64,000 nt of DNA from Nitrospirota bacterium (GTDB taxonomy: Bacteria > Nitrospirota > Nitrospiria > Nitrospirales > Nitrospiraceae): NCBI GenBank assembly GCA_040755395.1, contig JBFMAX010000003.1, positions 248,001 through 312,000 of the forward strand, in the 5' to 3' direction. Both the position numbers and the translations under genes were made by a program. The notes beneath the pieces were generated by a model, which was not told the DNA's origin, made no database searches, and was given only the letters and a program-made list of their open reading frames with translations. Positions within the stretch are counted from its first letter, which is position 1. Each line of letters starts with the position of its first letter. This document shows, in pieces, positions 45,267-53,790 of the stretch.

Positions 45267-45962
45267 TCAGTGCAGCCACGCGAAGAGCAATGCGCCTCCG
45301 CTCAGGCACGCCAAGGCGCCGACGACTGCGATGCGCCATGCCGCGACCTTTGCGGAGGCGGCGGACAAGGACGACGAAAGACCTTTCATCAGCAGCCAAG
45401 TGCGCAAGTCCCCGGCGCCTACCTTGGTTAAGCCTCGGCGCTCGCACGACTCAATGAAATCATCCAGGATCGCGCGACGTAGCTGGGATCGCACGAGCCG
45501 AGTCGCCGCGGCGGGGAGTCTGAGGCGGCCGACCGCGCTCGCGACCAAGCGGTCCACGACCTGGTCGATCCGCCGGCGCAATTCGTCCGGTGTCAGGCCG
45601 GAAGGCATCAGATCGCCGGGTGTGACGGGAAGGCGCTCGATCCAGGCCCGACATTCCTGCTCGAATACGGACAAGCCCCGAACAAGAGCGGTCAGAAACC
45701 CTGAGAGCGCGCCGCCCACAAGCCCCGCGACGACGAAAAGGGACGTCAACGTCCAACCGCCGATGGTCGCCCACGCGCTAGCCCCATGGACGCTGCGAGT
45801 TGCGACGATGGCGGCGAGGAGCAAGACGCCGGAGCCCAAACCGGCGTGCAGCGGAATCAGGGACAGCGCCGACCGAACGAACGTCTTGGCCGTCCGGGAA
45901 AGTGCGGCCGAAGGAGCCGCCCGGGGATCAGCGCTCTCCCGGGCTCCCTCATTCGTGTCCAT
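45267..45962 (-). CDS. Membrane protein of unknown function
   Basis: A 231-residue protein with two central hydrophobic segments (SGVLLLAAIVATRSV and LTSLFVVAGLVGGALSGF), a soluble helical region (ELRRRIDQVVDRLVASAVGRL), and a C-terminal membrane span ending LLFAWLH. Its start overlaps the end of the MutS-like gene by 14 bp. No named family. Confidence 0.7.
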   Translation of the reverse strand: MDTNEGARESADPRAAPSAALSRTAKTFVRSALSLIPLHAGLGSGVLLLAAIVATRSVHGASAWATIGGWTLTSLFVVAGLVGGALSGFLTALVRGLSVFEQECRAWIERLPVTPGDLMPSGLTPDELRRRIDQVVDRLVASAVGRLRLPAAATRLVRSQLRRAILDDFIESCERRGLTKVGAGDLRTWLLMKGLSSSLSAASAKVAAWRIAVVGALACLSGGALLFAWLH

Positions 45963-47850
45963 GAGCCGATTCTCCGTCCGTCTTGTCCGCTACCGGCAAC
46001 CCTTCCAGCGCCATGATCCGCAGCGCGTTCGTCGTGGGGCAGGGGCCTTCGCGCAACGTGTAGTCGAACTGCAACGCGCCGGCCGCCACCGTTTCCTGAA
46101 AATGCGCATTGGTCAGGCGGGGGACCTCCCGTTCCAGCTCGGTTAACTCCAAATCGTGCGTGGTCACCAACCCGAAGCCGTTGCCTTGCGCAAGCGCGGC
46201 GATGTAGGCACGGCTGCCGATCAATCGCTCCCGGTTGTTGGTGCCTTTAAAAATTTCATCGATCAGAAAGAGCACCGGCGGCGCCGACCGATCGCGCGCC
46301 GCGTCGAGGATCGTTTTGAGTCGCTTCACCTCCGCGTAAAAGAACGAAAGCCCCGCTTCCAGCGAATCGTCCACGCGGATGCAGCAGGCCAGCCGCACCC
46401 AACTCCACTCCAACCGGTCGGCGCAGACGGGAGCGCCGGCCTGCGCTAAACACACATTGACCCCGACGGTCCGCAAGAACGTGCTCTTGCCGGACATGTT
46501 GGAACCGGTGATCAGGACGATCCGCCCGGCCCCTCGCAAATCCAGATCGTTCGCGATCCGCCGGTCCGGCCGGATCAAGGGGTGGCCGAGTCGACGGGCG
46601 ACCAACGTCGCCGGATAGCCGTTGTGCTCCCCCGCTTCGGTCGATGACGCCGGAACCGGCCATTGATACTCCGGGTGCAGATACGCGAAGGTGGCGAGGG
46701 CGGAAGCAGCCTCCAATTCCGCCAGCGTCTCGAACCAGAGGGGCAGGCGGGACAGCATAAGGCGCTGCAAGCGCCGGAGTTTCCGCGTATAGAACAAATC
46801 CCAGGGGCCGACGGCGTTGACGGCCAGATGGATCAACGGGTTGGCGCGAACGCTGAGCTTGTGCATGATCGCGGCGGCCCGCCGGATCGCATCGGAAGGC
46901 CTCAGATCCCCGCGCACGAGCGGCGCGCACAGCCGGCCCAGCGCTGGCGCGGCGCGATAGGCGCGGCGCTCGAGGCAGGCGAAGACGGCCCCCAGTTTCT
47001 CCAACTGGAAATGGATGCCGACGGCTTTCTCGAAGATTTCTTCGCTGCGTCCGGCAAACAGCATGTGCACCAGCGCATAGGCGCCGAACGACAGCATCCA
47101 ATAATTCGGCAGCCAATGCAGGAGGGACCCCGACGCCAGCAGCAGCGTGGTCGCCATCAGCCCGGTCTGGATGCCCAGCAGAGGCGCAAGACCGGGGTAG
47201 TGAACGGGTAAGTGCAGGACGGCGTGAAGCCGCCGGCCGTTGATCTCCTCGTCGTCGCCGACCAGCTTGGCTTCGAGAACCAGCCGGTCCCGGAGCAGCG
47301 GCAGTGAAACGAGTTCCCTGACCAGCGCCTGTCGATTGCTCCAGCCGGCGGGATCGAACGGTTGGGAGAGCAACCAGGTCGACAGTCGTTCCCGGCCGTT
47401 CGACGACACCGTGGTATCGAGCAGATGCTGAAGTGAATGGGGACCGACGAGATCCAAGTCGATGGCGTAGGGGTGCTGATCGGCCGGCGGCGCCGGCTTG
47501 GCCGGGATCTCGTCCCAATTGAGAGTCACGCGAGCCAGATGAGTCCGCTTGATCTCGCGCCACAACCGCAGGCGATGCAAGCGGTCTTCGAGCCTGTTAT
47601 GATAGCGCGCCACCGCTGCGAACACGGCGACGAACAACGCCAGCGATGCGTTGCCGACATGGTACCAGCCGAGTTTGTAGGGAAGGAGCGTGCAGAGCGC
47701 CCCGGCCACGAAGATCGCCAGTCGCCACCGGGTCACGAGCGTGCCGGCACCCGCGCCTCGTTGGTGCAGACGGTCGAGCCTGCCCAACAGCCGGTGCAGC
47801 GCGCGTTCGCGATTCGGTCCGATCCGCGGCCGATCCTCCGGGAACATCAT
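45949..47850 (-). CDS. Membrane-anchored MutS-like ATPase
   Basis: A 633-residue protein. The C-terminal MutS domain V has Walker A TGSNMSGKST, the N-2 region and Walker B LFLIDEIFKGTNNRERL, and TTHDLELTEL. Unlike MutS there is no mismatch-recognition domain I; the N-terminal half has two hydrophobic regions (IFVAGALCTLLPYKLG... and LLLASGSLLHWLP...), so it appears membrane-bound. It is of a MutS-related group of unknown role. Its 3' end overlaps the next gene by 14 bp. Confidence 0.87.
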   Translation of the reverse strand: MMFPEDRPRIGPNRERALHRLLGRLDRLHQRGAGAGTLVTRWRLAIFVAGALCTLLPYKLGWYHVGNASLALFVAVFAAVARYHNRLEDRLHRLRLWREIKRTHLARVTLNWDEIPAKPAPPADQHPYAIDLDLVGPHSLQHLLDTTVSSNGRERLSTWLLSQPFDPAGWSNRQALVRELVSLPLLRDRLVLEAKLVGDDEEINGRRLHAVLHLPVHYPGLAPLLGIQTGLMATTLLLASGSLLHWLPNYWMLSFGAYALVHMLFAGRSEEIFEKAVGIHFQLEKLGAVFACLERRAYRAAPALGRLCAPLVRGDLRPSDAIRRAAAIMHKLSVRANPLIHLAVNAVGPWDLFYTRKLRRLQRLMLSRLPLWFETLAELEAASALATFAYLHPEYQWPVPASSTEAGEHNGYPATLVARRLGHPLIRPDRRIANDLDLRGAGRIVLITGSNMSGKSTFLRTVGVNVCLAQAGAPVCADRLEWSWVRLACCIRVDDSLEAGLSFFYAEVKRLKTILDAARDRSAPPVLFLIDEIFKGTNNRERLIGSRAYIAALAQGNGFGLVTTHDLELTELEREVPRLTNAHFQETVAAGALQFDYTLREGPCPTTNALRIMALEGLPVADKTDGESAHGHE

Positions 47851-47972
47851 GCCGGCGACGATACTGGTTACCTGCGATCAGGTCAATATCGAACGCAGGC
47901 GATAGCGCGAGGCGATGAGCTATAGAAACCGCAACCAAAGCCTTCCTAGAGCCCTTCGCCTATAGCCGTGTA

Positions 47973-48860
47973 GTGAGCCAGATGACGAGCGAATGGATCG
48001 AAGTGCGGATCCGGTCCTCGGTCGATTCGGGAGAATTGGTCGCGTTGCTCTCCGACCCGGCCGTGCAGGGCGCGTGGCAGGAGCCCGACCTGATTCATCT
48101 CTACTGGCCGGTCGAGCGGTGGAATCCCGATGTGCTGCAGGACCTGCGGACGGTGTTGAAGGAACTCGGCGAGCGGGAACCGGAAGGGCGCATCACGATC
48201 GATCGGTTGCCTGATCGGGATTGGAACCAGGTGTGGGCGCAGTCGGTGCAGCCCATCCGCATCGGCCGGCGCGTCGTGATCCGGCCGAGCTGGCGGCGAG
48301 CAGATCTCCGATCCGGCGACGTGGAGCTGGTCATCGATCCGAAGCAGGCCTTCGGCACGGGACACCATGCCACCACGCAACTGTTGATCGAATGGCTGGA
48401 AGAGGTGATCCGCGGCGGCGAGTCCGTGTTGGACGTGGGGACGGGAAGCGGCATCCTGGCGATGATCGCCCTCCGGCTCGGCGCCCGGCGCGCGCTGGCG
48501 ATAGACACCGACCCGGTCGCCGTGGACTGCGCGCGGGAATATGCGGTCGTGAACGGCTTCGGTTCGGAGTTGGAGCTGCGGACGGCCGGGCTGGAAGATC
48601 TCGATCCTCGGCAGCAGCCTCCGTATGATTGGATCCTGGCGAACCTCGACCGCAATACGCTGATCGGCTCGGCGCCGGCGTTCGGCCCGTACCTGCGTCG
48701 CAAGGCCAAGGCGTTGCTCTCGGGTATCCTGGACGGCCAACAGGCAGAGATCGCCCGCGCGTTCGCCGCCGCGGGTGCGTACATCGGAAACCTGCGCGAG
48801 CGGGACGGTTGGCTGGCGTTGGAGCTACTGGCGCCGGACTCGTGCGAGGGAGGTCCCTGA
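47973..48860 (+). CDS. prmA: Ribosomal protein L11 methyltransferase
   Basis: A 295-residue protein with the PrmA motifs: FGTGHHATTQL, the SAM-binding VLDVGTGSGILAMIAL, and DWILANLDRNTL. PrmA trimethylates L11. The start is GTG at 47973 or ATG at 47982. The MOSC gene starts directly after the stop codon. Confidence 0.93.
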   Translation: MSQMTSEWIEVRIRSSVDSGELVALLSDPAVQGAWQEPDLIHLYWPVERWNPDVLQDLRTVLKELGEREPEGRITIDRLPDRDWNQVWAQSVQPIRIGRRVVIRPSWRRADLRSGDVELVIDPKQAFGTGHHATTQLLIEWLEEVIRGGESVLDVGTGSGILAMIALRLGARRALAIDTDPVAVDCAREYAVVNGFGSELELRTAGLEDLDPRQQPPYDWILANLDRNTLIGSAPAFGPYLRRKAKALLSGILDGQQAEIARAFAAAGAYIGNLRERDGWLALELLAPDSCEGGP

Positions 48861-49346
48861 ATGAACCGCTCGGCGAGGCCGGTTGTTCCGCATATCCATC
48901 AGATCAACGTCTCCGACGGCGGGGTGCCGAAACATCCGGTGCCGGAGGCGCACATCACCGTCTGCGGAGTGAGCGGCGACCGGCAGCGGAGCGTGAAGAT
49001 TCACGGAGGGCCGGAGCGGGCGGTCTGCCTTTATTCGCTGGAAATGATCGAGGCGCTGCGCGCGGAAGGTCATGCGATCGCGCCAGGCTCGGCCGGCGAA
49101 AATCTCACGGTGGCCGGCTTGGACTGGGCTCAACTGAAGCCGGGCGACCGGCTGAAGGTCGGTGACCGGGTGAGGCTGGAGATCACCGGCTATACGGCGC
49201 CCTGCGAACACAACGCCCGCTGGTTTTTAAACGGCGACTACAAACGGATCTCGCACAAACGTCATCCGGGCTGGAGCCGGTTGTATGCGAGAGTGCTGGT
49301 CGAAGGAACGGTCAAGCAGGGTGATCCGGTCAGCGTTGAACGGTGA
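48861..49346 (+). CDS. MOSC-domain protein
   Basis: A 161-residue protein with the MOSC fold: HITVCGVSGDRQ, VKIHGGPERAVCLYS, GSAGENLTVAGLDWAQLKPGDRL, and the molybdenum-cofactor-ligating Cys in TGYTAPCEHN. MOSC proteins bind sulfurated molybdopterin. The gene abuts prmA with no spacer. Confidence 0.88.
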   Translation: MNRSARPVVPHIHQINVSDGGVPKHPVPEAHITVCGVSGDRQRSVKIHGGPERAVCLYSLEMIEALRAEGHAIAPGSAGENLTVAGLDWAQLKPGDRLKVGDRVRLEITGYTAPCEHNARWFLNGDYKRISHKRHPGWSRLYARVLVEGTVKQGDPVSVER

Positions 49347-49422
49347 AGGGTGAAGCGTCCCCCGTGAAGCGTATCTCGCAGATGAGATGCGGACGACGAG
49401 ACACGAGATACAAACGACGCCG
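49330..49422. repeat. Short-word repeats (GTGAAGCG / GAGATACG families)
   Basis: GTGAAGGGTGAAGCGTCC, GTGAAGCGTATCTCGCAG and GACGAGACACGAGATACAA fill the gap before the methyltransferase gene. The reverse complement resembles 39226-39310. Confidence 0.65.
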
Positions 49423-50079
49423 ATGAATCGGATTCTCGAACCCGAAATCATGGACGATCCCGAGCAGGCGGCGGCCTATGCGCGGGCAAATTTCGAGAAG
49501 GAGAATCAGACGTTCGTCGATCTGTTCCGGGAGTATTTCCCCGATCTGACCAAGGGCCACGTGCTGGATCTGGGATGCGGGCCGGCCGATATTCCGATCC
49601 GCTTGGCCCGCGCCTTACCCGAGTGTCGCATGACCGGTGTGGATGCGTCGGAGCCCATGATCCGTTTGGCCCGGGAGGCTGTGCAGGCGGCTGGCCTGGC
49701 GGATCGCATCACGCTGCGGTGCAAACGCTTTCAACAGGTGACGCTGCCGGAGCCGGCCGAGGCCGCCGTCTCGAACAGTCTGCTGCACCACCTCCCGAAT
49801 CCGCTGCAGTTCTGGCACAAGCTCACGCAACTGGTCAAACCGGGCGGCTGCGTCTTGGTGATGGATTTGTTCAGACCGGAGTCGCCAGAGGCGGCTCAAG
49901 CCATCGTGGATCGGTACGCGGCGAGCGAGCCGGCGATCCTGCGCCGGGACTTTTATAACTCGCTGCTCGCGGCCTTCACCGAGGACGAGGTCGCCGCGCA
50001 ATTGGCCGAATTGAACTTGACCCGCCTGCTGGTCGAGGTGATCGACGACCGCCACTGGGTGGTGGGAGGGAGGATCTAA
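49423..50079 (+). CDS. Class I SAM-dependent methyltransferase
   Basis: About 218 residues from the ATG at 49423 (MNRILEPEIMDDPEQ). The upstream extension is repeat sequence and was not used. Motif I is VLDLGCGPADIPIRLA; further motifs are MTGVDASEPMI, AAVSNSLLHHLP and LVKPGGCVLVMDLFRP. The substrate is unknown. It follows the prmA-MOSC pair. Confidence 0.88.
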   Translation: MNRILEPEIMDDPEQAAAYARANFEKENQTFVDLFREYFPDLTKGHVLDLGCGPADIPIRLARALPECRMTGVDASEPMIRLAREAVQAAGLADRITLRCKRFQQVTLPEPAEAAVSNSLLHHLPNPLQFWHKLTQLVKPGGCVLVMDLFRPESPEAAQAIVDRYAASEPAILRRDFYNSLLAAFTEDEVAAQLAELNLTRLLVEVIDDRHWVVGGRI

Positions 50080-50150
50080 CAATTGTGAATGATGAATTTG
50101 GAATTATGAATTGTAGGAATGATGAAATGATGAATGGATGAATGAACGAT
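50080..50150 (+). repeat. Short-word repeats (GAATGATGAAT family)
   Basis: GTGAATGATGAATTTGGAAT, TATGAATTG and AATGATGAAATGATGAATGG words lie between the methyltransferase and FGE-like genes. The words are related to GAATGAGGAATG. Confidence 0.6.
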
Positions 50151-50169
50151 GCGCGCGGATGGTCGAAGA

Positions 50170-51003
50170 ATGAACGCGAGGCGGGATGTTCTGGTCGTTT
50201 CGCTTCTTGTTCTGCTGATCGCGATGTTCTGGGCGGGGTCAGGCGACGCCCAGCTCGACCGGCTCCGCAAGCTGAAAAAAGACGCCGCAGCGCCGGCTGC
50301 TGAAGAGACGCCCATGGTGTCGATCCCCGAGGGGCCGTTCTGGATGGGCCGCGACGGAACCGAAGCCCTGGAGGACGAACGACCCCGACATCAGGTCTGG
50401 CTGGACGCCTACTCGATGGATGTGTACGAAGTCAGCACGGCCCGGTACGCGCGGTTTCTGGCTGCGACCAAACGCCCGCCGCCGTGGCAATGGGAGACCG
50501 TGGACCTATCCGTGCACGGAGACCGTCCGGTGATCGGCGTGGATTGGGAAGATGCCGAGGCCTATTGCCGCTGGGCGGGCAAGCGGTTGCCGACGGAAGC
50601 GGAATGGGAGAAGGCGGCGCGCGGGACGGACGAACGGCTGTATCCCTGGGGCAACCAGACACCGACGGCGTCCTTGGCCAACTTCGCGCTGGGCGCGCGG
50701 TTCAGCTACAGCCAGGTCCTCATGCCGGTCGGACACTACAAGCAGGGCGCAAGCCCTTACGGCCTCTATGAGGTGGCGGGCAACGTCTGGGAATGGGTGC
50801 ACGACTGGTATGGTGCTCACTATTACGAAGTGAGCCCCGAACGCAACCCGCAGGGACCGGAACAGGGACAATTCAAGGTCCTGCGCGGCGGCTCATGGTC
50901 CGATCTGCCGAAGTATCTTCTGACTTATGGCCGGTTCAAACTCCCTCCGACCACGCGCAACAGCTTTACAGGCTTTCGCTGCGCCAAGTCCGGTACGCCC
51001 TAA
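50170..51003 (+). CDS. Formylglycine-generating-enzyme (SUMF1)-like exported protein
   Basis: About 277 residues from the ATG at 50170 (MNARRDVLVV). A signal/anchor is followed by an FGE-sulfatase fold: MVSIPEGPFWMGRDGTEALEDERPRH, VYEVSTARYARFL, KRLPTEAEWEKAARG, YGLYEVAGNVWEWVHDWYG and the VLRGGSW block. The active-site Cys pair of true FGE is not found at the expected place near the end, so it may be a non-catalytic or substrate-binding relative. No sulfatase gene lies nearby. Confidence 0.88.
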   Translation: MNARRDVLVVSLLVLLIAMFWAGSGDAQLDRLRKLKKDAAAPAAEETPMVSIPEGPFWMGRDGTEALEDERPRHQVWLDAYSMDVYEVSTARYARFLAATKRPPPWQWETVDLSVHGDRPVIGVDWEDAEAYCRWAGKRLPTEAEWEKAARGTDERLYPWGNQTPTASLANFALGARFSYSQVLMPVGHYKQGASPYGLYEVAGNVWEWVHDWYGAHYYEVSPERNPQGPEQGQFKVLRGGSWSDLPKYLLTYGRFKLPPTTRNSFTGFRCAKSGTP

Positions 51004-51013
51004 TCTCTTCCGA

Positions 51014-52114
51014 TCAGTAGAGGCTTTTGCTGACCTCGTTGGACAGGGCGCTTTCGTTCCCGGCGCTGTCATAAGCCGAGACGGCAAAGTAGTAGGTCTG
51101 GCCCGCGGGGAGGTTCGCGACTGTGTAGGCTGCAGTTTTGCCGAGCACATAAGGTGAGCCGGAAACGTCATACTGGCCGGGTCTGGTCCCCACGTACACC
51201 TTATACCCCGCCAGATCGCTTTCCGTGTTCGGGTTCCACGTCAATACGGCAGATCCGGTCACAGCTGCCGGCGGAGGCGATGCCGGAGGCGGCGGCGGGG
51301 ACACGGAAGGAGGTTGCTGCGGCTGAGGCGAAGGCGGAACGTCCGGAAGGGAAGGAGCGGGCGGTTGCAGGATCGCAGTGATTTGGGGATGTTGCAGCAG
51401 GTTTCTGGCGGAACGGGGACTTCCGGCTGTTGATCCCACCCCTGCGGCGGCGACCGGTTGCGCAACGGGTGGGCCAGGATTCATGGAGGACAAGTGAGCC
51501 GATGCCGGAAGGGGAGAGATCGGCGGAGAAATCGCTTGAACAGACGCGGACGCTGCTCTGAGCGGCGCGCCGGTTGATGCGGTCCCGATCGACGCTTCTG
51601 TAAGGGGCCTCGTGCCGGTAGCCGGAGGCGACGATGTAGGAGGGAGGGAGACGGCGGGGCTTGGGTCTGAGAAGGGAACGCTCGAGAGCGGCCGTGTCGT
51701 CAATTTCCGGTTGAGCGGCTGAGGGGAGCGCGCGGGGTTCGGCGATTTCGGAGCCGGCAGTGCCGGAGGCTGCTGCGTGAGCCGGTGAGGCGGGTGGGGC
51801 GCTGTTGTCGTTGGCTCGGCCGGCCGTGGACTCGGAATCTGGGCGACGGGCGGCCGGTGAATCAAGCTATGGCCCCCGGTGCCTCCGGCCGTCGGCGAAG
51901 ACGGCGTCACCGGCTGATCGGAAATGGCCGGCTGCGGCGGCAGGGCGGGGGGCCTGATCAATGACAAGGTCTGCTCGCCGGCCCAGACACCGTTCGACCA
52001 GGCGAGGGCCGTCACGATCAGCACGAGGTGACAACTTCCGAGCGTCTTCCGGCTCCGCACCGACTCCTCTTTGTCAGCAGCAATTAAAAACCGCCTTTGC
52101 ATAGCAACACGCAT
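51014..52114 (-). CDS. Pro-rich exported protein with C-terminal fibronectin type III domain
   Basis: About 366 residues from the ATG at 52114; ATGs at 52210 and 52102 are alternatives. A signal peptide (LGSCHLVLIVTALAWSNGVWA) is followed by a long Pro/Ser/Thr/Ala-rich disordered stretch and an FN3 domain (AVLTWNPNTESDLAGYKVYV, YTVANLPAGQTYYFAVSAYD). The C-terminal domain is typical of surface or extracellular proteins. Two-residue composition bias makes the middle hard to place in a family. Confidence 0.8.
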   Translation of the reverse strand: MRVAMQRRFLIAADKEESVRSRKTLGSCHLVLIVTALAWSNGVWAGEQTLSLIRPPALPPQPAISDQPVTPSSPTAGGTGGHSLIHRPPVAQIPSPRPAEPTTTAPHPPHRLTQQPPALPAPKSPNPARSPQPLNRKLTTRPLSSVPFSDPSPAVSLPPTSSPPATGTRPLTEASIGTASTGAPLRAASASVQAISPPISPLPASAHLSSMNPGPPVAQPVAAAGVGSTAGSPRSARNLLQHPQITAILQPPAPSLPDVPPSPQPQQPPSVSPPPPPASPPPAAVTGSAVLTWNPNTESDLAGYKVYVGTRPGQYDVSGSPYVLGKTAAYTVANLPAGQTYYFAVSAYDSAGNESALSNEVSKSLY

Positions 52115-52325
52115 GCCTGGCTCTTGCCATCGAGATTCTCTTTTTCTTGCTGTTGATTTTGTTTGAATTTGAGGCACCCCACGCATTTCGCAGGCCGTCG
52201 GCCTGATCACGAGTCAAGCAGAGGTCATTGTCGAAGTGAAGGCATATCCCTGCGCTAAGGAACCAGCTTGTACGATCTTGCGGTGGGGAAGGAACTTTGA
52301 TGATCGAGAGGCACGTGCGCCGGGC

Positions 52326-52793
52326 TCAGGCGCGAAGAAGGACGGCGGCGATCACCAGCACGGTCAGCGCGGTCAAGACGGTCAGGTAAACCGTGACGCT
52401 GCGATCACCCAGCCAGGCCGTCTGCCAGCTTTCCGGATAGAGGGGCTTGTCCAGCAGATACAGCCCTTCTTCATAAAGTCCCAGCGCCCGTTCGATCTCG
52501 ATGAGCGCTTGTTTCGCCATCCGGTGACGGTCGCGTTGCTGGAGGATCAAATAGCCGAAGACGCCCGAGAAGAGAATCACGCCGGTCACGGCGAACAGTT
52601 TTCCCATCACGTCGTGGCGGGATCCGCCCTGCACGGCCAGCATCGTTACGAGGAGCAGGACGAGGAAGGCGCTGGCGAAAGCGGTCAGGCGCATCATCTG
52701 TTCTCGCCGGCGGAACACCTCTTCCTTGTACCAAGGATAGAGAATTTTCAGCACCTCCAATTGTTCCTCGCCCAGAGTCCGCATGTCCGGCAT
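52326..52793 (-). CDS. Small two-span membrane protein of unknown function
   Basis: A 155-residue protein with two central spans (AFASAFLVLLLVTMLAV and LFAVTGVILFSGVFGYLIL), a helical cytosolic segment, and a C-terminal span (VTVYLTVLTALTVLVIAAVLL). No family recognised. The start MPDMRTL has a second ATG at 52784. Confidence 0.72.
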   Translation of the reverse strand: MPDMRTLGEEQLEVLKILYPWYKEEVFRRREQMMRLTAFASAFLVLLLVTMLAVQGGSRHDVMGKLFAVTGVILFSGVFGYLILQQRDRHRMAKQALIEIERALGLYEEGLYLLDKPLYPESWQTAWLGDRSVTVYLTVLTALTVLVIAAVLLRA

Positions 52794-52813
52794 CCTTTGC
52801 TTCGAAAATGGGC

Positions 52814-52885
52814 GCGGGGCTAGAGGTCCGGGGCTAGAGGTCGGAGTCTCTTCCCCCCTCGCCCCGAGCCCCTTGCCTCTCGCCC
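52814..52885 (-). repeat. Short-word repeat, inverted partner of 16559-16632
   Basis: Reads GCTAGAGGTCCGGGGCTAGA then GGTCGGAGTCTCTTCCCCC. Its reverse complement matches 16559-16632 nearly base for base. It lies between the membrane protein and the hydrolase gene. Confidence 0.75.
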
Positions 52886-52931
52886 AGCCATGATGTTCAT
52901 GCTGCGCGGGTGAGCCGAAGGCGCATGAGGA

Positions 52932-53723
52932 CTAATCACCAACCCGCGACAGATGACGGACCAGCCATTCCGAGATCAACGTCGTCATGGTGTGGAAGTC
53001 TTCCGCCTTCGTAAACTGATGATCGGCGCCGGGCACAATCTCCAAGCGCTTTTCTACCTGCAGTGCGTCATACAGCCGCCGGCTTTGGTGCAGCGGCACG
53101 TGTTCGTCCTTGTCGCCCTGGACGATCAGGGTCGGCGCCGTGACGGATACGGCCGGGGCATAGGCGATGTGCCGCAGGCAGTCTTCGTAAAAGGCGTAAC
53201 GCAGTTTGATCCGGCCGGGCCCACCCATGATGTTAGGGACGGTGTCGGTCGTTTTCCACTTCGCCATTTCGTCGTCGCCGAATTCCAGCCGTAACTCCTC
53301 CGCGAAATCCACGACCGGACACTTCAGCGCCAGGCAGGCCAAGCGCGACCCGGCCGCCCCGGGCCAGCGCGATGCGGCGAGGATGGATACCAGCCCTCCG
53401 AAACTGGAGCCGACGAGCCCGATGCGGCGATAGCCTCGATCCGCGACGCGATCGAGGGCGGCAAGAGCCTGACCGACGGCCACGGCGACCGTGATCTCTT
53501 CGAACGGGCCGTCGCTCTCGCCCATGCCGAAAAAATCGAACCGGAACGTGGCGATGCCCTGTTCCGTCAGAAGGCGGGTGAGCGTCGTATTGGTCGTGCT
53601 GTTCTTGTGCGAAAGGAACCCGTGGCACAGCACGGCGATACGGTCGGTCGGTTGCTGGGGGGTCGCGAGGATCGCGGCGACCTCGTGGCGATGAGGGTCG
53701 GAAAAAGAAAGAGCCTGTTCCAT
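52932..53723 (-). CDS. Alpha/beta hydrolase
   Basis: About 263 residues from the ATG at 53723 (MEQALSFSDPHRHE). The oxyanion-type motif VLCHGFLSHKNS, the nucleophile elbow GLVGSSFGGLVS, and the acid and His ends (IVQGDKDEHVPL, VPGADHQF) make a complete triad. It is a DAAP/esterase-like soluble hydrolase of unknown substrate. It is separated by 67 bp from the VWA lipoprotein gene. Confidence 0.9.
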   Translation of the reverse strand: MEQALSFSDPHRHEVAAILATPQQPTDRIAVLCHGFLSHKNSTTNTTLTRLLTEQGIATFRFDFFGMGESDGPFEEITVAVAVGQALAALDRVADRGYRRIGLVGSSFGGLVSILAASRWPGAAGSRLACLALKCPVVDFAEELRLEFGDDEMAKWKTTDTVPNIMGGPGRIKLRYAFYEDCLRHIAYAPAVSVTAPTLIVQGDKDEHVPLHQSRRLYDALQVEKRLEIVPGADHQFTKAEDFHTMTTLISEWLVRHLSRVGD

Positions 53724-53790
53724 GTGCGGCATTCTACCAGACATGGAGCAGGCTTGTCCGATTGATGGGGGAGAGGAGACCGGTGTCTGC

